From the NCBI GenBank assembly GCA_032433765.1, contig JAVIAB010000046.1:58258000-58321999 (forward strand): a DNA stretch of 64,000 bases. Direction: 5' to 3'. Numbering within the stretch: the first letter of the stretch is position 1; each line of letters starts with the position of its first letter. The notes below the pieces were generated by a model that worked only from the letters and a program-made list of their open reading frames with translations, ran no database searches and had not been told where the DNA came from. Both the position numbers and the translations under genes were made by a program. Shown here in pieces: positions 21,801-34,659 of the stretch. The stretch comes from Megaustenia siamemsis (Eukaryota > Mollusca > Gastropoda > Stylommatophora > Ariophantidae).

Positions 21801-24800
21801 TATAGGGCTGGTAGAGTCTCTCCCACCAATTGTCTCTATTCTTGATGCTTCCAGTACCGATAGACGACATATAGGGCTGGTAGAGTCTCTCACACCAATT
21901 GTCTCTATTCTTGATGCTTCCAGTACCGTTAGACGACACATAAGGCTGGTAGAGTCTCTCCCACCAATTGTCTCTATTCTTGATGCTTCCAGTACCGTTA
22001 GACGACACATAGAGCTGGTAGAGTCTCTCCCACTAATTGTCTCTATTCTTGATGCTTCCAGTACCGTTAGACGACACATAGGACTGGTAGAGTCTCTCCC
22101 ACTAATTGTCTCTATTCTTGATGCTTCCAGTACCGTTAGACGACACATAGAGCTGGTAGAGTCTCTCCCGCCAATTGTCTCTATTCTTGATGCTTCCAGT
22201 ACCGTTAGACGGCACATAGGGCTGGTAGAGTCTCTCCCACCAATTGTCTCTATTCTTGATGCTTCCAGTACCGTTAGACGACACATAGGGCTGGTAGAGT
22301 CTCTCCCACCAATTGTCTCTATTCTTGATGCTTCCAGTACCGTTAGACGACACATAAGGCTGGTAGAGTCTCTCACACCAATTGTCTCTATTCTTGATGC
22401 TTCCAGTACCGTTAGACGACATATAGGGCTGGTAGAGTCTCACCCACCAATTGTCTCTATTCTTGATGCTTCCAGTACCGTTAGACGGCACATAGGGCTG
22501 GTAGAGTCTCTCCCACCAATTGTCTCTATTCTTGATGCTTCCAGTACCGTTAGACGGCACATAGGGATGGTAGAGTCTCTCCTACCAATTGTCTCTATTC
22601 TTGATGCTTCCAGTACCGTTAGACGGCACATAGGGCTGGTAGAGTCTCTCCCACCAATTGTCTCTATTCTTGATGCTTCCTGTACCGTTAGACGGCACAT
22701 AGGGCTGGTAGAGTCTCTCCCACCAATTGTCTCTATTCTTGATGCTTTCAGTACCGTTAGACGGCACATAGGGCTGGTAGAGTCTCTCCTACCAATTGTC
22801 TCTATTCTTGATGCTTCCAGTACCGTTAGACGGCACATAGGGCTGGTATAGTCTCTCCCACTAATTGTCTCTATTCTTGTCAGAGCTGGTAGAGTCTCCC
22901 ATCAATTGTCTCTATTCTTGTTAGGGCTGGTAGAGTCTCCCATCAATTGTCTCTATTCTTGATAGGGCTGGTAGAGTCTCCCATCAATTGTCTCTATTCT
23001 TGTTAGGCCTGGTAGAGTCTCTCCCACCAATTGTCTCTATTCTTGATGCTTCCAGTACCGTTAGACGGCACATAGGGCTGGTAGAGTCTCTCCCACCAAT
23101 TGTCTCTATTCTTGATGCTTCCAGTACCGTTAGACGACACATAGGGCTGGTAGAGTCTCTCCCACCAATTGTCTCTATTCTTGATGCTTCCAGTACCGTT
23201 AGACGGCACATAGGGCTGGTAGAGTCTCTCCCACCAATTGTCTCTATTCTTGATGCTTCCAGTACCGTTAGACGGCACATAGGGCTGGTAGAGTCTCTCC
23301 TACCAATTGTCTCTATTCTTGATGCTTCCAGTACCGTTAGACGGCACATAGGGCTGGTATAGTCTCTCCCACTAATTGTCTCTATTCTTGTCAGAGCTGG
23401 TAGAGTCTCCCATCAATTGTCTCTATTCTTGTTATAGGGCTGGTAGAGTCTCCCATCAATTGTCTCTATTCTTGTTAGGGCTGGTAGAGTCTCTCCCACC
23501 AATTGTCTCTATTCTTGATGCTTCCAGTACCGTTAGACGGCACATAGGGCTGGTAGAGTCTCTCCCACTAATTGTCTCTATTCTTGATGCTTCCAGTACC
23601 GTTAGACGACATATAGGGCTGGTAAAGTCTCTCTCACCAATTGTCTCTATTCTTGATGCTTCCAGTACCGTTAGACGACACATAGAGCTGGTAGAGTCTC
23701 TCCCACTAATTGTCTCTATTCTTGATGCTTCCAGTACCGTTAGACGGCACATAGGGCTGGTAGAGTCTCTCCCACTAATTGTCTCTATTATTGATGTTTC
23801 CAGTACCGTTAGACGACACATAGAGCTGGTAGAGTCTCTCCCACCAATTGTCTCTATTCTTGATGCTTCCAGTATCGTTAGACGACACATAGAGCTGGTA
23901 GAGTCTCTCCCACTAATTGTCTCTATTCTTGATGCTTCCAGTACCGATAGACGACATATAGGGCTGGTAGAGTCTCTCACACCAATTGTCTCTATTCTTG
24001 ATGCTTCCAGTACCGTTAGACGACACATAGAGCTGGTAGAGTCTCTCCCACCAATTGTCTCTATTCTTGATGCTTCCAGTACCGTTAGACGACACATAGG
24101 ACTGGTAGAGTCTCTCCCACTAATTGTCTCTATTCTTGATGCTTCCAGTACCGTTAGACGACACATAGAGCTGGTAGAGTCTCTCCCACCAATTGTCTCT
24201 ATTCTTGATGCTTCCAGTACCGTTAGACGGCACATAGGGCTGGTAGAGTCTCTCCCACCAATTGTCTCTATTCTTGATGCTTCCAGTACCGTTAGACGGC
24301 ACATAGGGCTGGTAGAGTCTCTCCCACCAATTGTCTCTATTCTTGATGCTTCCAGTACCGTTAGACGGCACATAGGGCTGGTAGAGTCTCTCCTACCAAT
24401 TGTCTCTATTCTTGATGCTTCCAGTACCGTTAGACGGCACATAGGGCTGGTAGAGTCTCTCCCACCAATTGTCTCTATTCTTGATGCTTCCAGTACCGTT
24501 AGACGGCACATAGGGCTGGTAGAGTCTCTCCCACCAATTGTCTCTATTCTTGATGCTTCCAGTACCGTTTGACGGCACATAGGGCTGGTAGAGTCTCTCC
24601 TACCAATTGTCTCTATTCTTGATGCTTCCAGTACCGTTAGACGGCACATAGGGCTGGTAGAGTCTCTCCCACTAATTGTCTCTATTCTTGTCAGAGCTGG
24701 TAGAGTCTCCCATCAATTGTCTCTATTCTTGTTAGGGCTGGTAGAGTCTCCCATCAATTGTCTCTATTCTTGATAGGGCTGGTAAAGTCTCCCATCAATT

Positions 24801-27800
24801 GTCTCTATTCTTGTTAGGGCTCGTAGAGTCTCTCCCACCAATTGTCTCTATTCTTGTTGCTTCCAGTACCGTTAGACGACATATACGGCTGGTAAAGTCT
24901 CACTCACCAATTGTCTCTATTCTTGATGCTTCCAGTACCGTTAGACGACACATAGAGCTGATAGAGTCTCTCCCACTAATTGTCTCTATTCTTGATGCTT
25001 CCAGTACCGTTAGACGACATATAGGGCTGGTAAAGTCTCTCTCACCAATTGTCTCTATTCTTGATGCTTCCAGTACCGTTAGACGACACATAGAGCTGGT
25101 AGAGTCTCTCCCACTAATTGTCTCTATTCTTGATGCTTCCAGTACCGATAGACGACATATAGGGCTGGTAGAGTCTCTCACACCAATTGTCTCTATTCTT
25201 GATGCTTCCAGTACCGTTAGACGACACATAAGGCTGGTAGAGTCTCTCACACCAATTGTCTCTATTCTTGATGCTTCGAGTACCGTTAGACGACATATAG
25301 GGCTGGTAGAGTCTCTCCCACCAATTGTCTCTATTCTTGATGCTTCCAGTACCGTTAGACGACACATAAGGCTGGTAGAGTCTCTCCCACTAATTGTCTC
25401 TATTCTTGATGCTTCCAGTACCGTTAGACGACACATAGAGCTGGTAGAGTCTCTCCCACCAATTGTCTCTATTCTTGATGCTTCCAGTACCGTTAGACGA
25501 CATATAGGACTGGTAGAGTCTCTCCCACTAATTGTCTCTATTCTTGATGCTTCCAGTACCGTTAGACGACACATAGAGCTGGTAGAGTCTCTCCCACCAA
25601 TTGTCTCTATTCTTGATGCTTCCAGTACCGTTAGACGGCACATAGGGCTGGTATAGTCTCTCCCACCAATTGTCTCTATTCTTGATGCTTCCAGTACCGT
25701 TAGACGGCACATAGGGCTGGTAGAGTCTCTCCCACCAATTGTCTCTATTCTTGATGCTTCCAGTACCGTTAGACGGCACATAGGGCTGGTAGAGTCTCTC
25801 CCACCAATTGTCTCTATTCTTGATGCTTCCAGTACCGTTAGACGGCACATAGGGCTGGTAGAGTCTCTCCCACCAATTGTCTCTATTCTTGATGCTTCCA
25901 GTACCGTTAGACGGCACATAGGGCTGGTAGAGTCTCTCCCACCAATTGTCTCTATTCTTGATGCTTCCAGTACCGTTAGACGGCACATAGGGCTGGTAGA
26001 GTCTCTCCCACCAATTGTCTCTATTCTTGATGCTTCCAGTACCGTTAGACGGCACATAGGGCTGGTAGAGTCTCTCCTACCAATTGTCTCTATTCTTGAT
26101 GCTTCCAGTACCGTTAGACGGCACATAGGGCTGGTATAGTCTCTCCCACTAATTGTCTCTATTCTTGTCAGAGCTGGTAGAGTCTCCCATCAATTGTCTC
26201 TATTCTTGTTAGGGCTGGTAGAGTCTCCCATCAATTGTCTCTATTCTTGATAGGGCTGGTAGAGTCTCCCATCAATTGTCTCTATTCTTGTTAGGGCTGG
26301 TAGAGTCTCTCCCACCAATTGTCTCTATTCTTGATGCTTCCAGTACCGTTAGACGGCACATAGGGCTGGTAGAGTCTCTCCCACTAATTGTCTCTATTCT
26401 TGATGCTTCCAGTACCGTTAGACGACATATAGGGCTGGTAAAGTCTCTCTCACCAATTGTCTCTATTCTTGATGCTTCCAGTACCGTTAGACGACACATA
26501 GAGCTGGTAGAGTCTCTCCCACTAATTGTCTCTATTCTTGATGCTTCCAGTACCGTTAGACGGCACATAGGGCTGGTAGAGTCTCTCCCACTAATTGTCT
26601 CTATTATTGATGCTTCCAGTACCGTTAGACGACATATAGGGCTGGTAAAGTCTCTCTCACCAATTGTCTCTATTCTTGATGCTTCCAGTACCGTTAGACG
26701 ACACATAGAGCTGGTAGAGTCTCTCCCACTAATTGTCTCTATTCTTGATGCTTCCAGTACCGATAGACGACATATAGGGCTGGTAGAGTCTCTCACACCA
26801 ATTGTCTCTATTCTTGATGCTTCCAGTACCGTTAGACGACACATAGAGCTGGTAGAGTCTCTCCCACCAATTGTCTCTATTCTTGATGCTTCCAGTACCG
26901 TCAGACGACACATAGGACTGGTAGAGTCTCTCCCACTAATTGTCTCTATTCTTGATGCTTCCAGTACCGTTAGACGACACATAGAGCTGGTAGAGTCTCT
27001 CCCACCAATTGTCTCTATTCTTGATGCTTCCAGTACCGTTAGACGGCACATAGGGCTGGTAGAGTCTCTCCCACCAATTGTCTCTATTCTTGATGCTTCC
27101 AGTACCGTTAGACGGCACATAGGGCTGGTAGAGTCTCTCCCACCAATTGTCTCTATTCTTGATGCTTCCAGTACCGTTAGACGGCACATAGGGCTGGTAG
27201 AGTCTCTCCTACCAATTGTCTCTATTCTTGATGCTTCCAGTACCGTTAGACGGCACATAGGGCTGGTAGAGTCTCTCCCACCAATTGTCTCTATTCTTGA
27301 TGCTTCCAGTACCGTTAGACGGCACATAGGGCTGGTAGAGTCTCTCCCACTAATTGTCTCTATTCTTGATGCTTCCAGTACCGATAGACGACATATAGGG
27401 CTGGTAGAGTCTCTCACACCAATTGTCTCTATTCTTGATGCTTCCAGTACCGTTAGACGACACATAAGGCTGGTAGAGTCTCTCACACCAATTGTCTCTA
27501 TTCTTGATGCTTCCAGTACCGTTAGACGACATATAGGGCTGGTAGAGTCTCTCCCACCAATTGTCTCTATTCTTGATGCTTCCAGTACCGTTAGACGACA
27601 CATAAGGCTGGTAGAGTCTCTCCCACTAATTGTCTCTATTCTTGATGCTTCCAGTACCGTTAGACGACACATAGAGCTGGTAGAGTCTCTCCCACCAATT
27701 GTCTCTATTCTTGATGCTTCCAGTACCGTTAGACGACATATAGGACTGGTAGAGTCTCTCCCACTAATTGTCTCTATTCTTGATGCTTCCAGTACCGTTA

Positions 27801-30157
27801 GACGACACATAGAGCTGGTAGAGTCTCTCCCACCAATTGTCTCTATTCTTGATGCTTCCAGTACCGTTAGACGGCACATAGGGCTGGTAGAGTCTCTCCC
27901 ACCAATTGTCTCTATTCTTGATGCTTCCAGTACCGTTAGACGACACATAGAGCTGGTAGAGTCTCTCCTACCAATTGTCTCTATTCTTGATGCTTCCAGT
28001 ACCGTTAGACGGCACATAGGGCTGGTAGAGTCTCTCCCACCAATTGTCTCTATTCTTGATGCTTCCAGTACCGTTAGACGGCACAAAGGGCTGGTAGAGT
28101 CTCTCCCACCAATTGTCTCTATTCTTGATGCTTCCAGTACCGTTAGACGGCACATAGGGCTGGTAGAGTCTCTCCTACCAATTGTCTCTATTCTTGATGC
28201 TTCCAGTACCGTTAGACGGCACATAGGGCTGGTAGAGTCTCTCCCACCAATTGTCTCTATTCTTGATGCTTCCAGTACCGTTAGACGGCACATAGGGCTG
28301 GTATAGTCTCTCCCACTAATTGTCTCTATTCTTGTCAGAGCTGGTAGAGTCTCCCATCAATTGTCTCTATTCTTGTTAGGGCTGGTAGAGTCTCCCATCA
28401 ATTGTCTCTATTCTTGATAGGGCTGGTAGAGTCTCCCATCAATTGTCTCTATTCTTGTTAGGGCTCGTAGAGTCTCTCCCACCAATTGTCTCTATTCTTG
28501 ATGCTTCCAGTACCGTTAGACGGCACATAGGGCTGGTAGAGTCTCTCCCACTAATTGTCTCTATTCTTGATGCTTCCAGTACCGTTAGACGACATATAGG
28601 GCTGGTAAAGTCTCTCTCACCAATTGTCTCTATTCTTGATGCTTCCAGTACCGTTAGACGACACATAGAGCTGGTAGAGTCTCTCCCACTAATTGTCTCT
28701 ATTCTTGATGCTTCCAGTACCGATAGACGACATATAGGGCTGGTAGAGTCTCTCACACCAATTGTCTCTATTCTTGATGCTTCCAGTACCGTTAGACGAC
28801 ACATAAGGCTGGTAGAGTCTCTCACACCAATTGTCTCTATTCTTGATGCTTCGAGTACCGTTAGACGACATATAGGGCTGGTAGAGTCTCTCCCACCAAT
28901 TGTCTCTATTCTTGATGCTTCCAGTACCGTTAGACGACACATAAGGCTGGTAGAGTCTCTCCCACTAATTGTCTCTATTCTTGATGCTTCCAGTACCGTT
29001 AGACGACACATAGAGCTGGTAGAGTCTCTCCCACCAATTGTCTCTATTCTTGATGCTTCCAGTACCGTTAGACGACATATAGGACTGGTAGAGTCTCTCC
29101 CACTAATTGTCTCTATTCTTGATGCTTCCAGTACCGTTAGACGACACATAGAGCTGGTAGAGTCTCTCCCACCAATTGTCTCTATTCTTGATGCTTCCAG
29201 TACCGTTAGACGGCACATAGGGCTGGTAGAGTCTCTCCCACCAATTGTCTCTATTCTTGATGCTTCCAGTACCGTTAGACGGCACATAGGGCTGGTAGAG
29301 TTTCTCCCACCAATTGTCTCTATTCTTGATGCTTCCAGTACCGTTAGACGGCACATAGGGCTGGTAGAGTCTCTCCCACCAATTGTCTCTATTCTTGATG
29401 CTTCCAGTACCGTTAGACGGCACATAGGGCTGGTAGAGTCTCTCCCACCAATTGTCTCTATTCTTGATGCTTCCAGTACCGTTAGACGGCACATAGAGCT
29501 GGTAGAGTCTCTCCCACCAATTGTCTCTATTCTTGATGCTTCAAGTACCGTTAGACGACACATAGAGCTGGTAGAGTCTCTCCCACCAATTGTCTCTATT
29601 CTTGATGCTTCCAGTACCGTTAGACGACACATAGGGCTGGTAGAGTCTCTCCCACCAATTGTCTCTATTCTTGATGCTTCCAGTACCGTTAGACGACACA
29701 TAAGGCTGGTAGAGTCTCTCCCACTAATTGTCTCTATTCTTGATGCTTCCAGTACCGTTAGACGACACATAAGGCTGGTAGAGTCTCTCCCACCAATTGT
29801 CTCTATTCTTGTTAGGGCTGGTAGAGTCTCTCCCACTAATTGTCTCTATTCTTGTTAGGGCTGGTAGAGTCTCTCCCACTAATTGTCTCTATTCTTGTTA
29901 GGGCTGGTAGAGTCTCTCCCACTAATTGTCTCTATTCTTGTTAGGGCTGGTAGAGTCTCTCCCACTAATTGTCTCTATTCTTGTTAGGGCTGGTAGAGTC
30001 TCTCCCACTAATTGTCTCTATTCTTGTTAGGGCTGGTAGAGTCTCTCCCACTAATTGTCTCTATTCTTGTTAGGGCTGGTAGAGTCTCCCACCAATTGTC
30101 TCTATTCTTGTTAGAGCTGGTAGAGTCTCCCACCAATTGTCTCTATTCTTGTTAGTT
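18863..30157. repeat. 69-bp satellite, 11.3 kb, about 160 units
   Basis: The 69-bp unit holds CACATAGAGCTGGTAGAGTC, TCTCCCACCAATTGTCTCTA and TTCTTGATGCTTCCAGTACC, then GTTAGACGA. Main variants are GACGACACATAGAG versus GACGGCACATAGGG, CACCAATT versus CACTAATT, CCGATAGACG and CTCACACC. The period is 23 codons, so plus and minus frames stay open for up to 2 kb; these repeat-encoded frames are not genes. Short 41-43-bp units that lack the GATGCTTCCAGTACCGTTAG part occur in clusters at about 20231, 22879, 23389, 24690, 26167 and 28334, and as a pure run from about 29805 to the right end. Confidence 0.97.
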
Positions 30158-30325
30158 CTTTACTTAGAAAAATCTCTGGTACCCATTTATAGAGGCTGGG
30201 TGAACCCCTCGGCTCTAGCCAGTCAAATATAGGAATTGAACCCAAAGTCTTTTGTTCATGAAAAGAGCGCACTAACCGCCCACCCCCAACATTGCCTAAC
30301 GGTAAATGGTATGTGATTACCTTTA
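30158..30325 (-). mobile_element. tRNA-headed SINE, inverted
   Basis: On the minus strand GGGCGGTTAGTGCGCTC resembles an A box and CTTTGGGTTCAATTCC a B box of RNA polymerase III. The body follows with GGGTTCACCCAGCCTCTATA, then ATGGGTACCAGAGA. The body end matches the SINE at 17401-17720. The 3' end passes directly into the short-unit end of the 69-bp satellite. Confidence 0.65.
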
Positions 30326-30509
30326 TAATAAGCAGATCCGAGATGATCAAGTGCTATCTTCGCATAATTACACACCGAAGCTTCTGGGTGATCGTTTGTT
30401 AAGTATGACTTGGCTATTGCTTACAGTGGCAGTCTGGTTATGTGGTCACGACCAGTACCACACGAGAACCATTCTATGAAAGCTGACATCTTCTAATGAT
30501 TGTCTTATA

Positions 30510-31730
30510 TGGGTGGATGGATGGATGGATGGATGGATGTCATTGCTGGATGGATGGATGGATGGATGGATGGATGTCATTGCTGGATGGATGGATGTCA
30601 TTGCTGGATGGATGGATGTCATTGCTGGATGAAAGGATGCCATTGCTGGATGTATGGATGCCATTGCTGGATGGATGGATGCCATTGCTGGATGGATGGA
30701 TGCCATTGCTGGATGGATGGATGCCATTGCTGGATGGATGGATGGATGGAATTGCTGGATGAAAGGATGCCATTGCTGGATGGATGGATGCGATTGCTGG
30801 ATGGATGGATGCCATTGCTGGATGAAAGGATGCCATTGCTGGATGAAAGGATGCCATTGCTGGATGGATGGATGGAATTGCTGGATGAAAGGATGCCATT
30901 GCTGGATGGATGGATGCGATTGCTGGATGGATGGATGCCATTGCTGGATGAAAGGATGTCATTGCTGGATGAAAGGATGCCATTGCTGGATGAAAGGATG
31001 CCATTGCTGGATGAAAGGATGCCATTGCTGGATGGATGGATGCGATTGCTGGATGAAAGGATGCCATTGCTGGAGGAAAGGATGCCATTGCTGGATGGAA
31101 GGATGCGATTGCTGGATGAAAGGATGCCATTGCTGGATGAAAGGATGCCATTGCTGGATGGATGGAAGCGATTGCTGGATGAAAGGATGCCATTGCTGGA
31201 TGGATGGATGCCATTGCTGGATGAAAGGATGCCATTGCTGGATGGATGGATGCCATTGCTGGATGAAAGGATGCCATTGCTGGATGGATGGATGCCATTG
31301 CTGGATGAAAGGATGCCATTGCTGGATGGATGCCATTGCTGGATGGATGGATGCCATTGCTGGATGGATGCCATTGCTGGATGGATGCCATTGCTGGATG
31401 GATGCCATTGCTGGATGGATGCCATTGCTGGATGGATGGATGCCATTGCTGGATGGATGGATGCTATTGCTGGAAGGATGGATGCCATTGCTGGATGAAA
31501 GGATGCCATTGCTGGATGGATGGATGCCATTGCTGGATGAAAGGATGCCATTGCTGGATGAAAGGATGCCATTGCTGGATGGATGGATGCGATTGCTGGA
31601 TGAATGGATGTATGTATGTATGGATTGATGTATGGATATATGAAAGATGGATGCGATTGCAGGATGGATGGATGTATGGATGGATGCGATTGCTGGATGA
31701 ATGGATGGATGGATAGATGCAATTGCTGGA
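30510..31730. repeat. 21-bp minisatellite, about 55 copies
   Basis: The unit is GGATGCCATTGCTGGATGGA plus one base, with GAAAGG and GCGATT variants and some 17-bp units. It is preceded by a pure (GGAT)n run at 30512-30537, a plausible ancestor. Open frames on both strands (seven-codon period, WMDGCHC or HPSSNGI) are artefacts of the period. Confidence 0.95.
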
Positions 31731-31860
31731 AAACAGAAAATGGAGCATCATGTCTGTCCTTGTTGCACTCAAACCGCCAGAGCAACATTCACAGAAAGCC
31801 TTGACGAAGCAAGGTTGGCAGCCGGGAACTTCTCTATAGGTGTACACAAGAGGGGGTTAG

Positions 31861-32600
31861 GTAGAAGCTGGAGATGGACATGTCGTGTACTCATAAATAA
31901 TTTGTAAAATAATTGTAAGAACTGACTTAAGTTGAGCTAGAGATGGACATGTCGTGTACTCATAAATAATTTGTAAAATAATTGTAAGAACTGACTTAAG
32001 TTGAGCTAGAGATGGACATGTCGTGTACTCATAAATAATTTGTAAAATAATTGTAAGAACTGACTTAAGTTGAGCTAGAGATGGACATGTCGTGTACTCA
32101 TAAATAATTTGTAAAATAATTGTAAGAACTGACTTAAGTTGAGCTAGAGATGGACATGTCGTGTACTCATAAATAATTTGTAAAATAATGTAAGAACTGA
32201 CTTAAGTTGAGCTAGAGATGGACATGTCGTGTACTCATAAATAATTTGTAAAATAATTGTAAGAACTGACTTAAGTTGAGCTAGAGATGGACATGTCGTG
32301 TACTCATAAATAATTTGTAAAATAATTGTAAGAACTGACTTAAGTTGAGCTAGAGATGGACATGTCGTGTACTCATAAATAATTTGTAAAATAATTGTAA
32401 GAACTGACTTAAGTTGAGCTAGAGATGGATATGTCGTGTACTCATAAATAATTTGTAAAATAATTGTAAGAACTGACTTAAGTTGAGCTAGAGATGGATA
32501 TGTCGTGTACTCATAAATAATTTGTAAAATAATTGTAAGAACTGACTTAAGTTGAACTAGAGATGGACATGTCGTGTACTCATAAATAATACAAAAAAAA
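31861..32600. repeat. Second 69-bp array, unrelated sequence, about 10.7 copies
   Basis: The unit holds GAGATGGACATGTCGTGTAC, TCATAAATAATTTGTAAAAT and AATTGTAAGAACTGACTTAA, then GTTGAGCTA. Copies are nearly identical, so it is a recent expansion. It has the same period as the 18.9-30.2 kb satellite but no shared sequence. Confidence 0.96.
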
Positions 32601-32889
32601 AAAAACAATTGTAAGAACCGATTTAGATAGAAATGGAGATGGACAAGTCGCGTACTCAGAATGTTTTTTTTTTATATAGGCGAAATAAAGGTGGAGAGAA
32701 GTGTACATTAGACTTGAGGTACTTCGTGAACGATCATCAGAGACTGAATTTTGTTGTTGCCCTAAAAGGCGTGTAGGAAACTGTTTTGTCGGTTAAAAGC
32801 CCTAGGTAAAGATTATCAGCTTGAATTTGGTACAAGAGTGGGAGAATTTCAAGACAAGATATAAGTATGTCCGCTACAGAATGTTACAC
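32601..32889. other. Decayed repeat edge and unassigned sequence
   Basis: 32601-32665 keeps a degenerate unit of the 69-bp array (GATGGACAAGTCGCGTACTC). The rest is unassigned. Confidence 0.5.
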
Positions 32890-33375
32890 TCATCATAGTC
32901 TGTCTGAAAGAATCTCTGTCTCTAGCTAGATCTCCTACTGAATGTTGTGCCCTGAAAGAATCTCTGTCTCTAGCTAGATCTCCTACTGAATGTTGTCCCC
33001 TGAAAGAATCTCTGTCTCTAGCTAGATCTCCTACTGAATGTTGTGCCCTGAAAGAATCTCTGTCTCTAGCTAGATCTCCTACTGAATGTTGTTCCCTAAA
33101 CGAGTCTCTGTCTCTAGCTAGATCTCCTACTGAATGTTGTTCCCTGAAAGAATCTCTGTCTCTAGCTAGATCTCCTACTGAATGTTGTCCCCTGAAAGAA
33201 TCTCTGTCTCTAGCTAGATCTCCTACTGAATGTTGTTCCCTAAACGAATCTCTGTCTTTAGCTAGATCTCCTACTGAATGTTGTCCCCTGAAAGAATCTC
33301 TGTCTCTAGCTAGATCTCCTACTGAATGTTGCTCTCTGTAAGAATCTCTCTGTCTCTAGCTATATCTCCTACTGA
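32890..33375. repeat. 48-bp minisatellite, about 10 copies
   Basis: The unit holds CCTGAAAGAATCTCTGTCTC, TAGCTAGATCTCCTACTGAA and TGTTGTCC, 48 bp. Some copies have TTCCCTAAACGA in place of CCCCTGAAAGA. It ends next to a LINE-B copy. Confidence 0.95.
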
Positions 33376-33690
33376 AACAAAAACAAAACAGGCCAAAACA
33401 AAAATATAGCTAATTTCCAATATTAGGAAGAAACAATCATCATTTTTTGGCCACGTAATGAGAAGAGAACATCTGGAATATATTGTAACAACTGGGAAAA
33501 TTGAGGAACGAAGAGATAGAGGAAAGCATTGAGAAAAAATACCAGACAGCTTAAGAGAATGGCTTGGCAGAAGGTCAACAACAGAAATGATAAATAACTG
33601 TCGAGATCGAAAATTGTGGAGAGACATGATCACCTACGCCAGCAGGGGCATGGTACTTGATGGTGATGATGATGATTTTCAAGTTGAAAA
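33376..33690 (+). mobile_element. LINE-B C-terminal fragment
   Basis: Encodes ISNIRKKQSSFFGHVMRREH, EYIVTTGKIEERRDRGKH, a stop, then EKIPDSLREWLGRRSTTEMI and DRKLWRDMITYASRGMV, ending in the GATGGTGATGATGATGAT tail. It matches LINE-B at 15211-15465. It is 5'-truncated at the edge of the 48-bp array and has one in-frame stop. Confidence 0.82.
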
Positions 33691-34363
33691 ATTCAGTAGA
33701 ACGATGTAGGGAAATCGTGATTCAAACATCACAAATCCAGCTGAAATGTTGCAGGAAAAGCAGTGCTGAAACGTCAAAAATTAATATTTCAATAATTTAC
33801 CCTCCCAGCGTTTTGTGAAACCTAGTTCTGTATTTTTTTTCCTTTTACTTCCTTACTTATGCGTTCATTTCTTTTTTTTACTCTTCTCGTTTCTTTATCC
33901 GCCTATGTTTCCTATACTTGTTTTCAGCTTTTACGTTTATTTCCAAGAACAAAAAAAAAAAAAAAAACTTTACTGAATATTTCTGCAATTTCTGCACTTC
34001 TTAAGTGTGTAAATCACATCTGCCAATCATTCTCTAGGGCCGCCCACAAGAAAGGAATGTTTGTCTCGATGAATACGATAGGTGGAGATGATATGACTGC
34101 CGTATAAAACAGAAGCTGCCAGCACCGGACTCCTGCTTACAGCAGCAGACTTTGACTGTCTGACTGCTCCGCCGGTGGATGTGACCGTCTTGGAGATATT
34201 CACTGAAACATTTCAACAAATCTGTAACTAGGGTGTTGTTTGGGGAAATTGCGGCAGTAATCCACAAGATACTGACAACTAATAGGCCTCAGTAGGTCCA
34301 CATGACACACCTGAGTCCCTAGCTGAACATTTCAGAGTTGGGACGAGGTGTTGCCTATAAAAC
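33691..34363 (+). promoter_or_regulatory. Upstream region and 5' UTR of the secreted VWC gene
   Basis: This stretch between LINE-B and the signal-peptide exon has no repeat array. It contains a TATA-like TATAAAA at 34103-34109, which would put a start of transcription near 34130-34140 and a 5' UTR of about 230 bases. A second TATAAAA at 34357 lies only a few bases before the ATG and is too close to serve. The promoter call is inference from position. Confidence 0.4.
34103..34109 (+). promoter_or_regulatory. Candidate TATA box
   Basis: TATAAAA in the context GCCGTATAAAACAGAAG, about 255 bases upstream of the predicted ATG. Confidence 0.4.
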
Positions 34364-34418
34364 ATGTGGAAACAATTGATACTACTGTTGACACTTCTAG
34401 CTCTTTACAGAGCTCAGG
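34364..34418 (+). CDS. Secreted VWC-domain protein, exon 1 (signal peptide)
   Basis: The first coding exon reads MWKQLILLLTLLALYRAQ plus one base of the next codon. It is a textbook signal peptide: one lysine, a leucine-rich core of about 11 residues, then a polar YRAQG end suitable for cleavage. The donor is CAGG|GTAAGC at 34419-34424, leaving phase 1 (55 coding bases). The only matching phase-1 acceptor I found before a recognisable domain is at 58423/58424. The ATG is chosen because it opens the hydrophobic core. No other exon was recognised in the intervening 24 kb, although a small one between arrays cannot be excluded. Pairing with the VWC exon is inference from phase, strand and biology. 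Confidence 0.6.
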
Positions 34419-34659
34419 GTAAGCACATATACTTTATTGCTTGTTTTCCCTGTGGAGCATGCTGTATACTGTATATTCAATATATTATATTTGTTAACTC
34501 AAGCATTCAGTTGCTGACGTTAATGCTTGGACTATGTGGAGTAACACAACGCCAATGTTGGATTTAAACCTAGGCTAAATATGCTACAGCATAGGGCCCC
34601 TCAGTCCTCTAGTTTGTTGACATTGTCATCCATAATAGAGACCGTCTGGTGTTCAATTG

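Noticed and set aside
18970..29858. Open frames of 400-676 codons on both strands over the 69-bp satellite
   Set aside because: The period is 23 codons. Plus and minus frames are equally open and break only where short units shift the frame.
18863..30157. CRISPR-like regular array
   Set aside because: There are no unique spacers between repeats; units are contiguous, and the context is an animal nuclear genome.
30500..31788. Cysteine/tryptophan-rich frame that resembles a toxin-like repeat protein
   Set aside because: It is the direct translation of the 21-bp unit (seven codons), without a signal peptide and equally open on the other strand.
31861..32600. The second 69-bp array as an outlier block of the large 69-bp satellite
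   Set aside because: The unit sequences share no similarity; only the length is the same.
34357..34363. TATAAAA just upstream of the ATG as the promoter
   Set aside because: Transcription would start downstream of the ATG. The TATA-like site at 34103 is better placed.
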